A stretch of 64,000 bases of DNA from Chloroflexota bacterium. GTDB lineage: Bacteria > Chloroflexota > UBA6077 > SHYK01. Under the pieces are notes generated by a model. That model did no database searches. It saw nothing but the letters and a program-made list of their open reading frames with translations, and was not told the origin of the DNA. The stretch lies in assembly GCA_009692845.1 (NCBI GenBank), contig SHYK01000002.1, forward strand, positions 1 to 64,000, given 5' to 3'. Of the stretch, positions 16,514-24,658 are shown piece after piece (within the stretch, counting starts at the first letter, position 1; each line of letters starts with the position of its first letter). The translations under genes were made by a program, and so were the position numbers.

Positions 16514-16609
16514 CTACCGGGCTCCGCTCAGCACGAGCGGGAGCACCATCGTGCTGACCACGATGATAGCGATGATGAGGGAAATCAAGCGCATCAATCT
16601 CGGGGTCAA
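16514..16609 (-). CDS. Small hydrophobic single-span membrane peptide (31 aa)
   Basis: Minus-strand frame from TTG 16609 with GGAGG four bases upstream, encoding TPRLMRLISLIIAIIVVSTM followed by VLPLVLSGAR. It has a basic N-terminus and about twenty hydrophobic residues, so one transmembrane helix or an uncleaved signal is likely. A TATAGT -10-like element lies about 30 bp upstream (near 16640-16650). The stop TAG is two bases before the metallopeptidase GTG. No family recognised; coding nature rests on ribosome site, hydrophobic pattern and coupling. Confidence 0.5.
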   Translation of the reverse strand: MTPRLMRLISLIIAIIVVSTMVLPLVLSGAR

Positions 16610-16684
16610 GCCGCCTCCGGTGTGCGATTCCTACGCCTATACTATAGACTCGGCGCCTGGAATTGACCGAATGAGGAATCCGTA

Positions 16685-17314
16685 ATGTTGCCGACGGTCA
16701 TCGGGAAACTGGCGATGATGCGCGAGGTTCTCGTCGACGACATCCAGCAGGTCTGGGAGTGGGAAAACGACCCGGATATGGGTCTCTATCTCAACGCCGA
16801 TCCCGGCAAGCGGATGTCGATGGATGAGGTCCGACGTCGCTTCCAGCAATACCGAACCGATCCGACCAGCGGGCTCTTCATCATTTGCACGCTCGATAAG
16901 CTCTCCATCGGCATGCTAGGCTTCGACCGACTCTACCGCGACATCGGCACCTGTCGGCTGTTTATCGGCATTGGCCCCGAGAGGTATCGCGGTCGGGGTT
17001 ATGGGACCGACGGGCTGCGCCTCGTCCTCCGCTATTTCTTCCGCGACATGGGCGTACACAAAGTCCAGCTTAGCGTCTATGACTTCAACACCCGAGCGAT
17101 GGCTTCCTATCGAAAGTGCGGCTTTGACGTAGAAAGCGTTCGCCGAAATATCGCCTACGTGAATGGGGGCTGGTGCGACAGCATCGAAATGGCCGTGACC
17201 CTCGATCGCTTTGCGGAGCTCGAGCCGGTCTGGGAGGCCGAATGGGCGCAGGCCGGAACCGAAGGCGGCACCCTTGAGGCGTCGGGATCGCAACGATTCT
17301 CCCCACCCGCCTAG
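16685..17314 (+). CDS. GNAT-family N-acetyltransferase
   Basis: A 209-residue protein with AGGA upstream of its ATG. The GNAT core is seen in LFIGIGPERYRGRGYGTDGLRL (acetyl-CoA pyrophosphate loop, R-G-R-G-Y-G-T) followed by FRDMGVHKVQLSVYDFNTRAM and SYRKCGFDVESVRRN, typical of RimJ/RimL-like acetyltransferases. Substrate could be a protein N-terminus or a small amine. Its TAG stop is the first triplet of an intergenic repeat (family R) that fills the gap to alaS. Confidence 0.87.
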   Translation: MLPTVIGKLAMMREVLVDDIQQVWEWENDPDMGLYLNADPGKRMSMDEVRRRFQQYRTDPTSGLFIICTLDKLSIGMLGFDRLYRDIGTCRLFIGIGPERYRGRGYGTDGLRLVLRYFFRDMGVHKVQLSVYDFNTRAMASYRKCGFDVESVRRNIAYVNGGWCDSIEMAVTLDRFAELEPVWEAEWAQAGTEGGTLEASGSQRFSPPA

Positions 17315-17393
17315 GGTCCTGGCGGACGGCATTGTGAAAATTTCGTTCCAAAAACGTTTTCGGCTGGCATCCGGGTTCGCCTGGCTAGGAAGT
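17312..17393 (+). repeat. Intergenic repeat family R, copy 1
   Basis: Begins with the GNAT stop: TAGGGTCCTGGCGGACGGCA. The rest can fold through GAAAA/TTTTC and CGGA/TCCG pairs and ends CGCCTGGCTAGG just before the alaS ribosome site. Related copies at 35750 and 37934 share the first 16-20 bases. Confidence 0.6.
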
Positions 17394-17403
17394 AGGTAAT
17401 GGC

Positions 17404-20070
17404 TTGACCGGACTCACCGGGTCCCGCTCCTCTTGGACTAGCCAGCGAGTCGCGGATACTTACCTGGAGTTTTTCCGCGCCCGGGAGCACCTGGTCCTGC
17501 CCAGCTCGAGCCTGGTTCCGGAGAATGACCCGACTGTCCTCCTCACGACGGCGGGTGTGCAGCAATTCATTCCCTACTTCCTCGGGCGCCAGGCGCCCCC
17601 TTCCCGCCGACTCTGCTCGGTTCAGAAGTGTTTCCGGACGACCGACATCGCCGATGTTGGAGACCTCAGCCACAACACCTTCTTCGAGATGTTGGGGAAC
17701 TTCGCGATTGGCGACTACTTCAAGGAGCAGATGGTCCCGTGGGCCTTCGAGCTGGTGACTCAGGGCTACGGGATTCCGCTCGAAAAGCTGTGGGTCACCG
17801 TGCACCCAAGCGACGAGGAGGCTCGCCGCCTGTGGGAAGCGGCTGGGCTACCCGGGGATCGCATCGTGACCGACGAGAGCAACTTCTGGGGGCCGCCCGG
17901 CGCATCGGGTCCCTGTGGGCCCGATACCGAGCTGTACTACGACTGGGGCCCTTCCGTCTGCGGTGACAAGCCCTGCTGTGGGCTGGGCAAATGCTTCCCG
18001 AGCTGTGATTGCGATCGGTTTCTGGAGTTCTGGAACCTGGTCTTTACCGAATTTTTTCAAGATGCCGATGGCTCGCGGGTCCCGTTGGCTCAGCGGAACA
18101 TCGACACCGGCTCGGGCCTGGAGCGGGTCGCCCGAATCCTGCAGGGCGTGGGGTCCGCTTACGAGACGGACGTTTTTCTCCCTATTTTGCGCGCGGCCCA
18201 GGATCTATTGGGCGCGCAATATGGCGCCTCCGAGTCCACCGACCAGGCTCTACGAGTCATCGCAGATCATGGTCGGGCAATGACCTTCCTGGTCGGTGAC
18301 GGCGTCCTCCCATCGAATGAAGGTCGTGGCTACGTCCTCCGCCGCATCATTCGGCGGGCGGTCCGCTTCGGCCGCCGGCTTGGGGCGGAGCGACCGTTTC
18401 TAGAGGGCGTTGTCGCAGCGGTCGTCGGCTCGATGGGCTCTCGCTACCCGGCCCTCGCCCCCAACCTTGACCACTTGAAGATGGTGATTCGGACCGAAGA
18501 GCAGCGTTTCCTCTCCACTCTCCAGTCGGGTCTTTCTCTCCTCGACCTCTGGATCGAGGAAGCTCGCGGTAATGGTCGCAATCACCTGGACGGCGAGCAA
18601 GTCTTTCGCTTGTACGACACTTACGGTTTCCCTCGGGAGCTCAGTGAAGAGATTCTGAAGGAAGCTGGGCTGAGCGTCGCGGCTGACGAGTACGATCGCG
18701 CACTGCAGGCCCAGCGTGAACGCAGCCGAGGTGCGGGCCGGTTCTCGGTTTCGCGGCCAACCGGAGAAACCGATGGCATTGTGGGCCAACCGGCGACGGA
18801 CTTCCGTGGTTACGAGACTCTCGACCTTGCGTCCCCCATCCTGGCTGTAGAAGGCGGGACCCGGGGCCAATCCGCTCTCGCAGAGGGGGAAGCGGGTTCA
18901 GTCGTCCTGGCTGAAACTCCCTTCTATGCCGAGGGTGGCGGGCAGGTGGGTGACACCGGCGAAATCATTACGCCGCACGGCACTTTTCAGGTGGAGGACA
19001 CCAAACGAGATTCTGGAGGCCACATTCTCCACATTGGCCGCATGCTCCGAGGCGAGCTCGCGGTGGGAGATGCCTCCGACGCGCGGGTTGACGTCGAGCG
19101 GAGACGCGATATCATGCGCCACCATTCGGCCACTCATCTCCTCCACAAGGCGCTGCACGTCGTTTTGGGTCCCACCGCGATGCAGGCCGGCTCGCTGGTC
19201 GCCCCAAATATGGCGCGATTCGATTTCCCCAACGATGGCCCGGTCACCGAGGAGCAGCTCGCCGAAATCGAGGACCTGGTCAACCGGGAGATCCTGGCGG
19301 ATCTGCCGGTCAAGACCGAGGAATTGCCCTTTCAGGAAGCAGTCAGCCGCGGAGCTATGGCTTTCTTTGGTGAAAAGTACGGGGATCGGGTTCGCGTGGT
19401 CTCCATGGCGGATTTCAGCCAGGAGCTCTGTGGCGGGACCCACGTCTCGACTACCGGCGAGCTCGGGGCCACCTATATCGCCACCGAATCGGGCATCGGA
19501 AGCGGGATCCGTCGGGTGGAATTCGTCGCTGGACGAGCTGCGCACGCCCTTGCTCGGACTCGGAGTCGCCAGATGTCGGGCGTTGCCAGCCTGTTGGGCG
19601 CTGCAGCGGACCAGATCGAAGACCGAATTCGCGCCGTGCTCGATGAGCTCAAAGAAGCGCGCCGGACCGCGAGTCACCTGGAAGCGACGGTCGGGCAGGC
19701 GCAGGCCACTGGGCTTATGGGACGCGTCGAGCAGGTGGGCGATCTTCGACTGGTCTCAGGGCGAGTTGACGCCACCACCAGCGACGGATTGCTGCTAATC
19801 AAAGACGCGGTCCAGATTCTCCTCCAGGATGGCGTGATCATCCTGGGCGCGCTGATCGACGGCCAGCCTCAGTTTGTGGCGAGCGTGAGCCCGACCCTCG
19901 TGAGGCCGGGTTTCGATGCCGTGCGGCTGATCCGGGAAGTTGCCGCGATCGCGGGGGGCGGTGGCGGCGGCAAGCCCGAGCTGGCCCGCGCCGGAGGAAA
20001 AGATGCCGCCAAGCTCGACGCGGCGCTGGACCGGGCGCCCGAGATCGTTCGCGCCGCGCTAGCCTCTTAA
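17404..20070 (+). CDS. alaS: Alanyl-tRNA synthetase
   Basis: An 888-residue class II synthetase from TTG 17404. The aminoacylation domain has LVPENDPTVLLTTAGVQQF and the RPRSDLSHNTFFEMLGNF-like motif 2 region. An unusual cysteine-rich knuckle (CGDKPCCGLGKCFPSCDCD, near residues 186-202) probably binds zinc. The editing domain has HHSATHLLHKAL and, further on, CGGTHVSTTGELG; a C-Ala domain with GGGGGGKPELARAGGKDAAKL closes it. It charges tRNA-Ala and deacylates mischarged tRNA. ruvX starts 10-22 bp downstream and is likely in the same operon. Confidence 0.97.
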   Translation: MTGLTGSRSSWTSQRVADTYLEFFRAREHLVLPSSSLVPENDPTVLLTTAGVQQFIPYFLGRQAPPSRRLCSVQKCFRTTDIADVGDLSHNTFFEMLGNFAIGDYFKEQMVPWAFELVTQGYGIPLEKLWVTVHPSDEEARRLWEAAGLPGDRIVTDESNFWGPPGASGPCGPDTELYYDWGPSVCGDKPCCGLGKCFPSCDCDRFLEFWNLVFTEFFQDADGSRVPLAQRNIDTGSGLERVARILQGVGSAYETDVFLPILRAAQDLLGAQYGASESTDQALRVIADHGRAMTFLVGDGVLPSNEGRGYVLRRIIRRAVRFGRRLGAERPFLEGVVAAVVGSMGSRYPALAPNLDHLKMVIRTEEQRFLSTLQSGLSLLDLWIEEARGNGRNHLDGEQVFRLYDTYGFPRELSEEILKEAGLSVAADEYDRALQAQRERSRGAGRFSVSRPTGETDGIVGQPATDFRGYETLDLASPILAVEGGTRGQSALAEGEAGSVVLAETPFYAEGGGQVGDTGEIITPHGTFQVEDTKRDSGGHILHIGRMLRGELAVGDASDARVDVERRRDIMRHHSATHLLHKALHVVLGPTAMQAGSLVAPNMARFDFPNDGPVTEEQLAEIEDLVNREILADLPVKTEELPFQEAVSRGAMAFFGEKYGDRVRVVSMADFSQELCGGTHVSTTGELGATYIATESGIGSGIRRVEFVAGRAAHALARTRSRQMSGVASLLGAAADQIEDRIRAVLDELKEARRTASHLEATVGQAQATGLMGRVEQVGDLRLVSGRVDATTSDGLLLIKDAVQILLQDGVIILGALIDGQPQFVASVSPTLVRPGFDAVRLIREVAAIAGGGGGGKPELARAGGKDAAKLDAALDRAPEIVRAALAS

Positions 20071-20092
20071 CCCAAGATGATTGGCGGGCCCT

Positions 20093-20515
20093 ATGGGTCG
20101 CTGCATCGGGCTTGATGTAGGCTCGAAACGGATCGGCATCGCGGTGAGTGATGAGCTCGGCGTACTGGCCACTCCGCGCGGAGCGATCGATCGATCGACT
20201 TTGCGCCGGGATCTAGCGGCCCTTTCCGAGCTGATCGAGGAAACGGCCGCTGAGGTAATCGTGATTGGATACCCGGTGGGGATGGCTGGGGCCCCGACTG
20301 CCCAGACCCATCAAACTGAGCGTTTTGCGAAGATGTTGTCACAGGAGACCGAGGTTCGGATTGAGCTATGGGACGAACGCCTGACGACCGCGATGGCGGA
20401 AGCGATCACCGGATCCGACCCCCGGACCCGTCGATCCGGCCGCCGGGACGCGGTGGCCGCCGCCTTCATCCTGCAGGGCTACCTCGACCATCGCGAAAAA
20501 CCACCGCTCTCTTAG
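20093..20515 (+). CDS. ruvX: Pre-16S rRNA nuclease / putative Holliday junction resolvase YqgF
   Basis: About 140 residues from ATG 20093 (an in-frame TTG at 20081 is possible). The RNase H-like fold is marked by GRCIGLDVGSKRIGIAVSD with the first catalytic Asp, EVIVIGYPVGMAG and the end motif LWDERLTTAMAEAI. YqgF proteins trim 16S rRNA 5' ends; an alternative role in recombination is debated. The mltG frame opens inside its 3' end. Confidence 0.93.
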   Translation: MGRCIGLDVGSKRIGIAVSDELGVLATPRGAIDRSTLRRDLAALSELIEETAAEVIVIGYPVGMAGAPTAQTHQTERFAKMLSQETEVRIELWDERLTTAMAEAITGSDPRTRRSGRRDAVAAAFILQGYLDHREKPPLS

Positions 20516-21558
20516 CCGCGGCTCTTTTCGCGACTTCGGTTCTGGTTGCCGTAGGTGTTTGGCTCGGCAGCGGCGCAATCCCGGTGCTGGTGGACACTTT
20601 CGGGAAATCCCAGGCGGGTCCGCCCGGAACTGACCCATCGCCGGTGATCTTCTCCGTTCGCCCCGGAGCGAGCACCCGTGAGGTGGCCGATGATTTAAGA
20701 AAAGCTGGGCTAATCCTCTCCACCGCCTATTTCCGATCCCTCGCTGAGGCGAGCGGTCTGGATAAGCAAGTGCAATCCGGCAACTACGATCTCCGCCAAA
20801 CTATGAGCGCCCGCGAAATCCTCGATGCGCTTGCTTACGGGACGACGCGAAAGCCGGATCTGGTGACGATTGCCGAGGGCTGGCGAGCCGAGGAGGTGGC
20901 CTTGGTGCTGGAGTCGCGCGGCGTCGTTTCGTCCGCGGCATTTATGCGGGCGGTGGCTGGTGAGGGAACGGGTCTCCAGCTTCCCGCTCGTGCGAGCTCC
21001 TTCGAGGGCTATCTGTTCCCCGACTCCTACGAGTTCGCTCCAGGCTCGACGGCCGAGCAGGTGCTAGAGCGGATGACCAGGCACTTCAGCGAAAAAGTCG
21101 GACCGGCCCTCCTGGACGAGGTCGCTGCCCATTCGATGCGGCTCGACCAGATAGTGACCATCGCCTCGATCATCGAGCGGGAAGCGGTGGTGCCCTCTGA
21201 CCGTTTTCTTATTTCAGAGGTGCTGTACAACCGTTTGTCGAACGGAATGACCTTAGACATTGACGCGACGGTGCAATATGCGCTGGTGCCTTTTGGGGCG
21301 CCGTCGCCGCCTGGTGGATTCTGGAAGACGCAGCTGACTGCCGCCGAGCTTGACATCCGCTCGCCCTACAATACGTATTCAAACCACGGCCTTCCACCAG
21401 GGCCGATATGTAGTCCCGGGCTGGCGTCTATCGAGGCGGCGGCGAATCCGGCGGTGGGCCCGCTGCTTTATTTTGTCGCGCGCGACAACGGTTCCCACTT
21501 GTTCGCGACGAATCTGGAAGACCACGTAAGGAATGTCGCCTTCGTGAGAAGCCGCTAG
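20368..21558 (+). CDS. mltG: Endolytic transglycosylase MltG
   Basis: The only ATG in frame is at 20368, giving 396 residues and a 148-bp overlap with ruvX; no ATG, GTG or TTG occurs between it and the first membrane helix (LLAAALFATSVLVAVGVWLG, residues about 47-66), so either the overlap is real or a rare codon is used. The periplasmic part has the LysM-like GASTREVADDLRKAGLI and the YceG core VTIASIIEREAVV with the catalytic Glu, YNRLSNGMTLDIDATVQYAL and SPYNTYSNHGLPPGPI. MltG cleaves nascent peptidoglycan strands. Confidence 0.93.
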   Translation: MGRTPDDRDGGSDHRIRPPDPSIRPPGRGGRRLHPAGLPRPSRKTTALLAAALFATSVLVAVGVWLGSGAIPVLVDTFGKSQAGPPGTDPSPVIFSVRPGASTREVADDLRKAGLILSTAYFRSLAEASGLDKQVQSGNYDLRQTMSAREILDALAYGTTRKPDLVTIAEGWRAEEVALVLESRGVVSSAAFMRAVAGEGTGLQLPARASSFEGYLFPDSYEFAPGSTAEQVLERMTRHFSEKVGPALLDEVAAHSMRLDQIVTIASIIEREAVVPSDRFLISEVLYNRLSNGMTLDIDATVQYALVPFGAPSPPGGFWKTQLTAAELDIRSPYNTYSNHGLPPGPICSPGLASIEAAANPAVGPLLYFVARDNGSHLFATNLEDHVRNVAFVRSR

Positions 21559-21616
21559 ATCGCACCCTGCTCCGCGCGCCAACGGCCGTGAAACTGCTCT
21601 CCTGGTGAGCTAAATG

Positions 21617-21664
21617 CCTCGGGGGTCAGGGGCCGAAGGCCACCGGGGGAGGGCGGGCGGGGTA
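21617..21664 (-). repeat. Intergenic repeat family P, copy 2
   Basis: Plus-strand text CGGGGGTCAGGGGCCGAAGG followed by CCACCGGGGGAGGGCGGGCG matches copies at 16064 and 59165 in reverse orientation. It lies between mltG and the rpsB promoter and could insulate the two units. Confidence 0.7.
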
Positions 21665-21669
21665 AACAG

Positions 21670-21675
21670 TATAAT
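21670..21675 (+). promoter_or_regulatory. -10 element of the rpsB operon promoter
   Basis: A perfect TATAAT stands 43 bp before the rpsB GTG, in an AT-rich interval directly after the GC-rich repeat. No matching -35 hexamer is visible because the repeat occupies that position, so promoter strength may depend on other factors. Confidence 0.5.
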
Positions 21676-21717
21676 TCGCGAACTATCGCCAATGGACAAT
21701 GGAGAATCGGGGGTTTA

Positions 21718-22776
21718 GTGGCAACAGTTTCCATGAAGCTGCTTCTTGAATCGGGCGTGCATTTTGGGCATCAGACGCGACGCTGGAACCCAAAAATGCG
21801 ACCGTTCATCTTTACCGAACGGAATGGCATCCACATCCTGGACCTTCAGCAGACCGTGCGGCGCCTGGATGAGGCGACCGACTGGGTGAAAAATCTGATT
21901 GTGGATGGCGGTAGCATCCTGTTTGTGGGAACGAAGAAACAAGCCCAGGAAGCTATTGCGGAAGAAGCGATCCGGGCTGGCATGCCGTATGTGAATCAAC
22001 GATGGCTCGGTGGCATCCTGACCAATTTCCAGACCATCCAAACTCGGGTTCGGTACATCGACGAGCTTGAGCAACGCAAGCTGAACGGCGATCTCGATCG
22101 CCTGCCCAAGAAGGAAGCGATCCAGCTCGAAGATAAGCTGGCTCGTTTGCTCCGCATTCTGGGAGGCATCCGCACCATGCGGCGACTCCCCGATGCCATG
22201 TTTGTGGTGGATCCAGATCGAGAACATATCGCCGTAATGGAAGCCCAGCGGATGGCGATCCCGATCGTGGCCATGGTTGATACCAACTGCGACCCGACTC
22301 TCGTTTCCTTTCCGGTTCCGGCCAATGACGACGCCATCCGGGCGATTCGCCTGATCACGGGGCGGATCGCGGATGCCGCCGTTGAGGGGCGGACGATGCT
22401 GGAAGCGGCGAGCGGCACGCTGGAAAGTGATCAGTCGGATCTTGATGACGAAGATACAGAAGGCATAGGCGCGCTGGCGGCTGAAATCACCGAAGTCGCT
22501 GAGCGGGCGTTCCTCGGCAGTGTGGCTTCCGTTCCGCCGGTAGCTGCGGCTGTTCCGGTTGTAGCTGCGGCTGTTCCGGTTGAAGCTCCGGCCGTTCCGC
22601 TGGCCGTTGCGGTTGTAGCTGCGGCCGTTCCGGTTGTAGCTGCGGCCGTTGCGGTTGTAGCTGCGGCCGTTCCGGTTGTAGCTGCGGCTGTTCCGCTTGA
22701 AGCTCCGGCTGTTCCGCTTGAAGCTCCGGCCGTTGCGGTTGAAGCTCCGATTGTTCCGGTGGCTCCAGTCGATTGA
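21718..22776 (+). CDS. rpsB: 30S ribosomal protein S2 with a long repetitive C-terminal tail
   Basis: GTG start; 352 residues against about 230-260 in most bacteria. Residues 1-230 are standard S2 ([48 protein letters not shown]). After an acidic linker the last 80 residues are repeats built from VAAAVPV and EAPAVPL units, encoded by a 21-bp DNA periodicity at about 22530-22765. The tail is made almost entirely of Val, Ala and Pro with a few Glu. It heads the translation/envelope cluster tsf-pyrH-frr-uppS-cdsA-dxr-rseP. Confidence 0.95.
   Translation: MATVSMKLLLESGVHFGHQTRRWNPKMRPFIFTERNGIHILDLQQTVRRLDEATDWVKNLIVDGGSILFVGTKKQAQEAIAEEAIRAGMPYVNQRWLGGILTNFQTIQTRVRYIDELEQRKLNGDLDRLPKKEAIQLEDKLARLLRILGGIRTMRRLPDAMFVVDPDREHIAVMEAQRMAIPIVAMVDTNCDPTLVSFPVPANDDAIRAIRLITGRIADAAVEGRTMLEAASGTLESDQSDLDDEDTEGIGALAAEITEVAERAFLGSVASVPPVAAAVPVVAAAVPVEAPAVPLAVAVVAAAVPVVAAAVAVVAAAVPVVAAAVPLEAPAVPLEAPAVAVEAPIVPVAPVD
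22530..22765. repeat. 21-bp degenerate tandem repeats in rpsB
   Basis: Repeats of a unit close to GTAGCTGCGGCTGTTCCGGT, with variants GAAGCTCCGG and GCCGTTGCGG, run for about 235 bp. The period is 21 bp (seven codons) with some 15/18-bp steps, so slippage changes tail length without a frameshift. Confidence 0.85.
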
Positions 22777-22807
22777 CGCGCCTCGTCCGTAAATAAGGAG
22801 AAGCGCC

Positions 22808-23302
22808 TTGGATATCTCTGCTACCCACGTCAAAGAGCTGCGCGAGCTCAGCGGTGCTGGGGTGATGGATTGCAAGCGAGCACTGGTTGATGCCGGGGGA
22901 GACATGCAGCGCGCGCTGCAGCTACTCCGCGAGACTGGGCTGGCTCAGGTGGCGAAGCGGGCCGACCGCGAAGCCAGCCAGGGCATTATCGAGGCTTATA
23001 TCCACGGTGAAGGGCGAATTGGAGTCCTCGTGGAGCTCAACTGTGAGACGGATTTTGTGGCCCGAACCGCTGATTTTCACCAGCTGGCGCACGATATCGC
23101 GCTCCAGGTAGCGGCCACCAATCCCCAGGCGGTGGACGAATCAGAGGATGCAACCGCCGATCCCGACGCGTTGCCCCTCCTCAAGCAACCTTTCATCAAG
23201 GACCCGGGGCGCACCGTGGCCGAGATCGTGCAGGATGTCGCCGCCAAGACTCGAGAAAACATCGTGGTCCGCCGGATCTCTCGTTTCGAGCTCGGAGCTT
23301 GA
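22808..23302 (+). CDS. tsf: Elongation factor Ts (short form)
   Basis: TTG start with AAGGAGAAG seven bases upstream, giving 164 residues. The UBA domain (HVKELRELSGAGVMDCKRAL) and the core TDFVARTADFHQLAHDIALQVAA are intact; the second core subdomain of long EF-Ts is absent, as in Thermus-type and several Chloroflexota proteins. EF-Ts recycles EF-Tu-GDP. It follows rpsB by 31 bp and clearly shares its transcript. Confidence 0.96.
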   Translation: MDISATHVKELRELSGAGVMDCKRALVDAGGDMQRALQLLRETGLAQVAKRADREASQGIIEAYIHGEGRIGVLVELNCETDFVARTADFHQLAHDIALQVAATNPQAVDESEDATADPDALPLLKQPFIKDPGRTVAEIVQDVAAKTRENIVVRRISRFELGA

Positions 23303-23347
23303 TTCCCAGCGGCCAGCGCTAACCCACAACAAACGGGAGGGCCGTGA

Positions 23348-24073
23348 GTGGGTATCAATGGGTCCCCGTACCGCCGAGTTTTGCTGAAGATGAGCGGCGA
23401 AGCTCTCGAAGGTCCCGCCGGCTATGGCATCGACCGCCCCACCCTCACCTATGTGGCGACGCAGATTCAGAAGGTTCACGCCCTTGGCATCCAGATCGGA
23501 GTTGCCGTGGGCGGGGGCAACATCTGGCGCGGGGAAGAGCAGGCAGCTACGACTGGCCTCGATCGCCCGACCGCGGACTACATGGGCATGCTGGCAACCG
23601 TGTTTAACGCGCTGGCCCTGAAAGGCGTGCTGGAGTCGCTCAACGTGGAGACGCGCGTCCAATCCGCCATCAGCATGCCGCAGTTGGCCGAGTCTTACAT
23701 CAGGCAAACCGCGATCGAGCACCTTGAGCGGGGACGCGTGGTAGTGTTCGCGGCGGGAACCGGGAATCCGTTCTTTACGACGGATACGGCGGGGGCGCTC
23801 CGCGCACTGGAGATTGGAGCCGACGTGCTGCTCATGGCGAAGAATCGCGTGGACGGGGTGTATACGGCCGACCCACTGTTGAACGCCGACGCCCGCCGCT
23901 ATGACCGGCTGAGTTTTATGGAGGCGTTATCCCAGGGGCTGGGCGTTATGGATGCCGCGGCGCTATCTTTGTGCATGGATAATCATCTACGCATTGTGGT
24001 GTTTGACTTGACCAATCCAGAAAACCTCCCCCGGATCTTGAGAGGGGAGCAAGTAGGGACTCTCATCGAATGA
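23348..24073 (+). CDS. pyrH: UMP kinase
   Basis: 241 residues from GTG 23348. The amino-acid-kinase fold is shown by YRRVLLKMSGEALEG, IGVAVGGGNIWRGEE, AGTGNPFFTTDTAGALRALE and VDGVYTADPLLN. It phosphorylates UMP to UDP in pyrimidine nucleotide synthesis and is a hexamer in bacteria. It sits in the conserved order tsf-pyrH-frr. Confidence 0.96.
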   Translation: MGINGSPYRRVLLKMSGEALEGPAGYGIDRPTLTYVATQIQKVHALGIQIGVAVGGGNIWRGEEQAATTGLDRPTADYMGMLATVFNALALKGVLESLNVETRVQSAISMPQLAESYIRQTAIEHLERGRVVVFAAGTGNPFFTTDTAGALRALEIGADVLLMAKNRVDGVYTADPLLNADARRYDRLSFMEALSQGLGVMDAAALSLCMDNHLRIVVFDLTNPENLPRILRGEQVGTLIE

Positions 24074-24097
24074 GACCGTAAACATGGCGCCGTAAAC

Positions 24098-24658
24098 ATG
24101 TCGATCGAAGAGGCGCTCTCGAATGCGGAAGATCGAATGCACAAGTGCGTGGATTCACTCAAGCATGATCTGTCGAGCATCCGGACCGGGCGTGCTTCGC
24201 CAGCAATTCTCGAACGCCTCATGGTGGACTATTTCGGCGCGCCGACGCCCGTTCAATCCCTGGCTACCATTTCCGTGCCGGAGCCTCGCTTGATCAGCAT
24301 CCAGCCTTGGGACCGTCAGTCCATCCCGGCTATCGAACGGGCGATTCAGAAGTCTGACCTTGGCCTCACCCCGAACAGCGATGGCACGGTGATCCGGTTG
24401 GTCATTCCTCAGTTGACCGATGATCGTCGAAGGGATCTCGTCAAGCACGTGCAAAGACGGACGGAGGAAGCGCGAGTAGCGGTCCGGAACTGTCGACGAG
24501 ACGGGGTCGAAGCCATGCGCAAGGACGAGCGAGAAAAGATCGTTTCCGAGGATGATTTGCGAAGAGGCCAAGAATCTCTGCAAAAGCTCACGGACCGCGT
24601 CGTCGCCCAGGTTGACGACGCGGCGCGAGACAAAGAGCGGGAGCTCATGGAGCCGTGA
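24098..24658 (+). CDS. frr: Ribosome recycling factor
   Basis: 186 residues, full length. RTGRASPAILERLMVDYFGAPTPV and the SIQPWDRQSIPAIERAIQKSDLGL region are diagnostic; the three-helix bundle continues with RRDLVKHVQRRTEEARVAVR. With EF-G it splits post-termination ribosomes. The next gene starts in its stop codon (GTGA overlap). Confidence 0.96.
   Translation: MSIEEALSNAEDRMHKCVDSLKHDLSSIRTGRASPAILERLMVDYFGAPTPVQSLATISVPEPRLISIQPWDRQSIPAIERAIQKSDLGLTPNSDGTVIRLVIPQLTDDRRRDLVKHVQRRTEEARVAVRNCRRDGVEAMRKDEREKIVSEDDLRRGQESLQKLTDRVVAQVDDAARDKERELMEP

Noticed and set aside
17312-17393. T-box leader upstream of alaS
   Set aside because: The interval is only 90 bp and lacks the conserved T-box sequence and specifier hairpin; it matches intergenic repeat R found beside unrelated genes.
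22530-22765. Possible CRISPR array
   Set aside because: The repeats are contiguous, lie in frame inside rpsB, and have no unique spacers or cas genes nearby.
21715-22905. Long minus-strand open frame opposite rpsB with Asn/Arg/Ser repeats
   Set aside because: It is the mirror of the S2 tail repeat, overlaps a well-conserved ribosomal protein along its whole length, and has no ribosome site; the repeats explain its openness.
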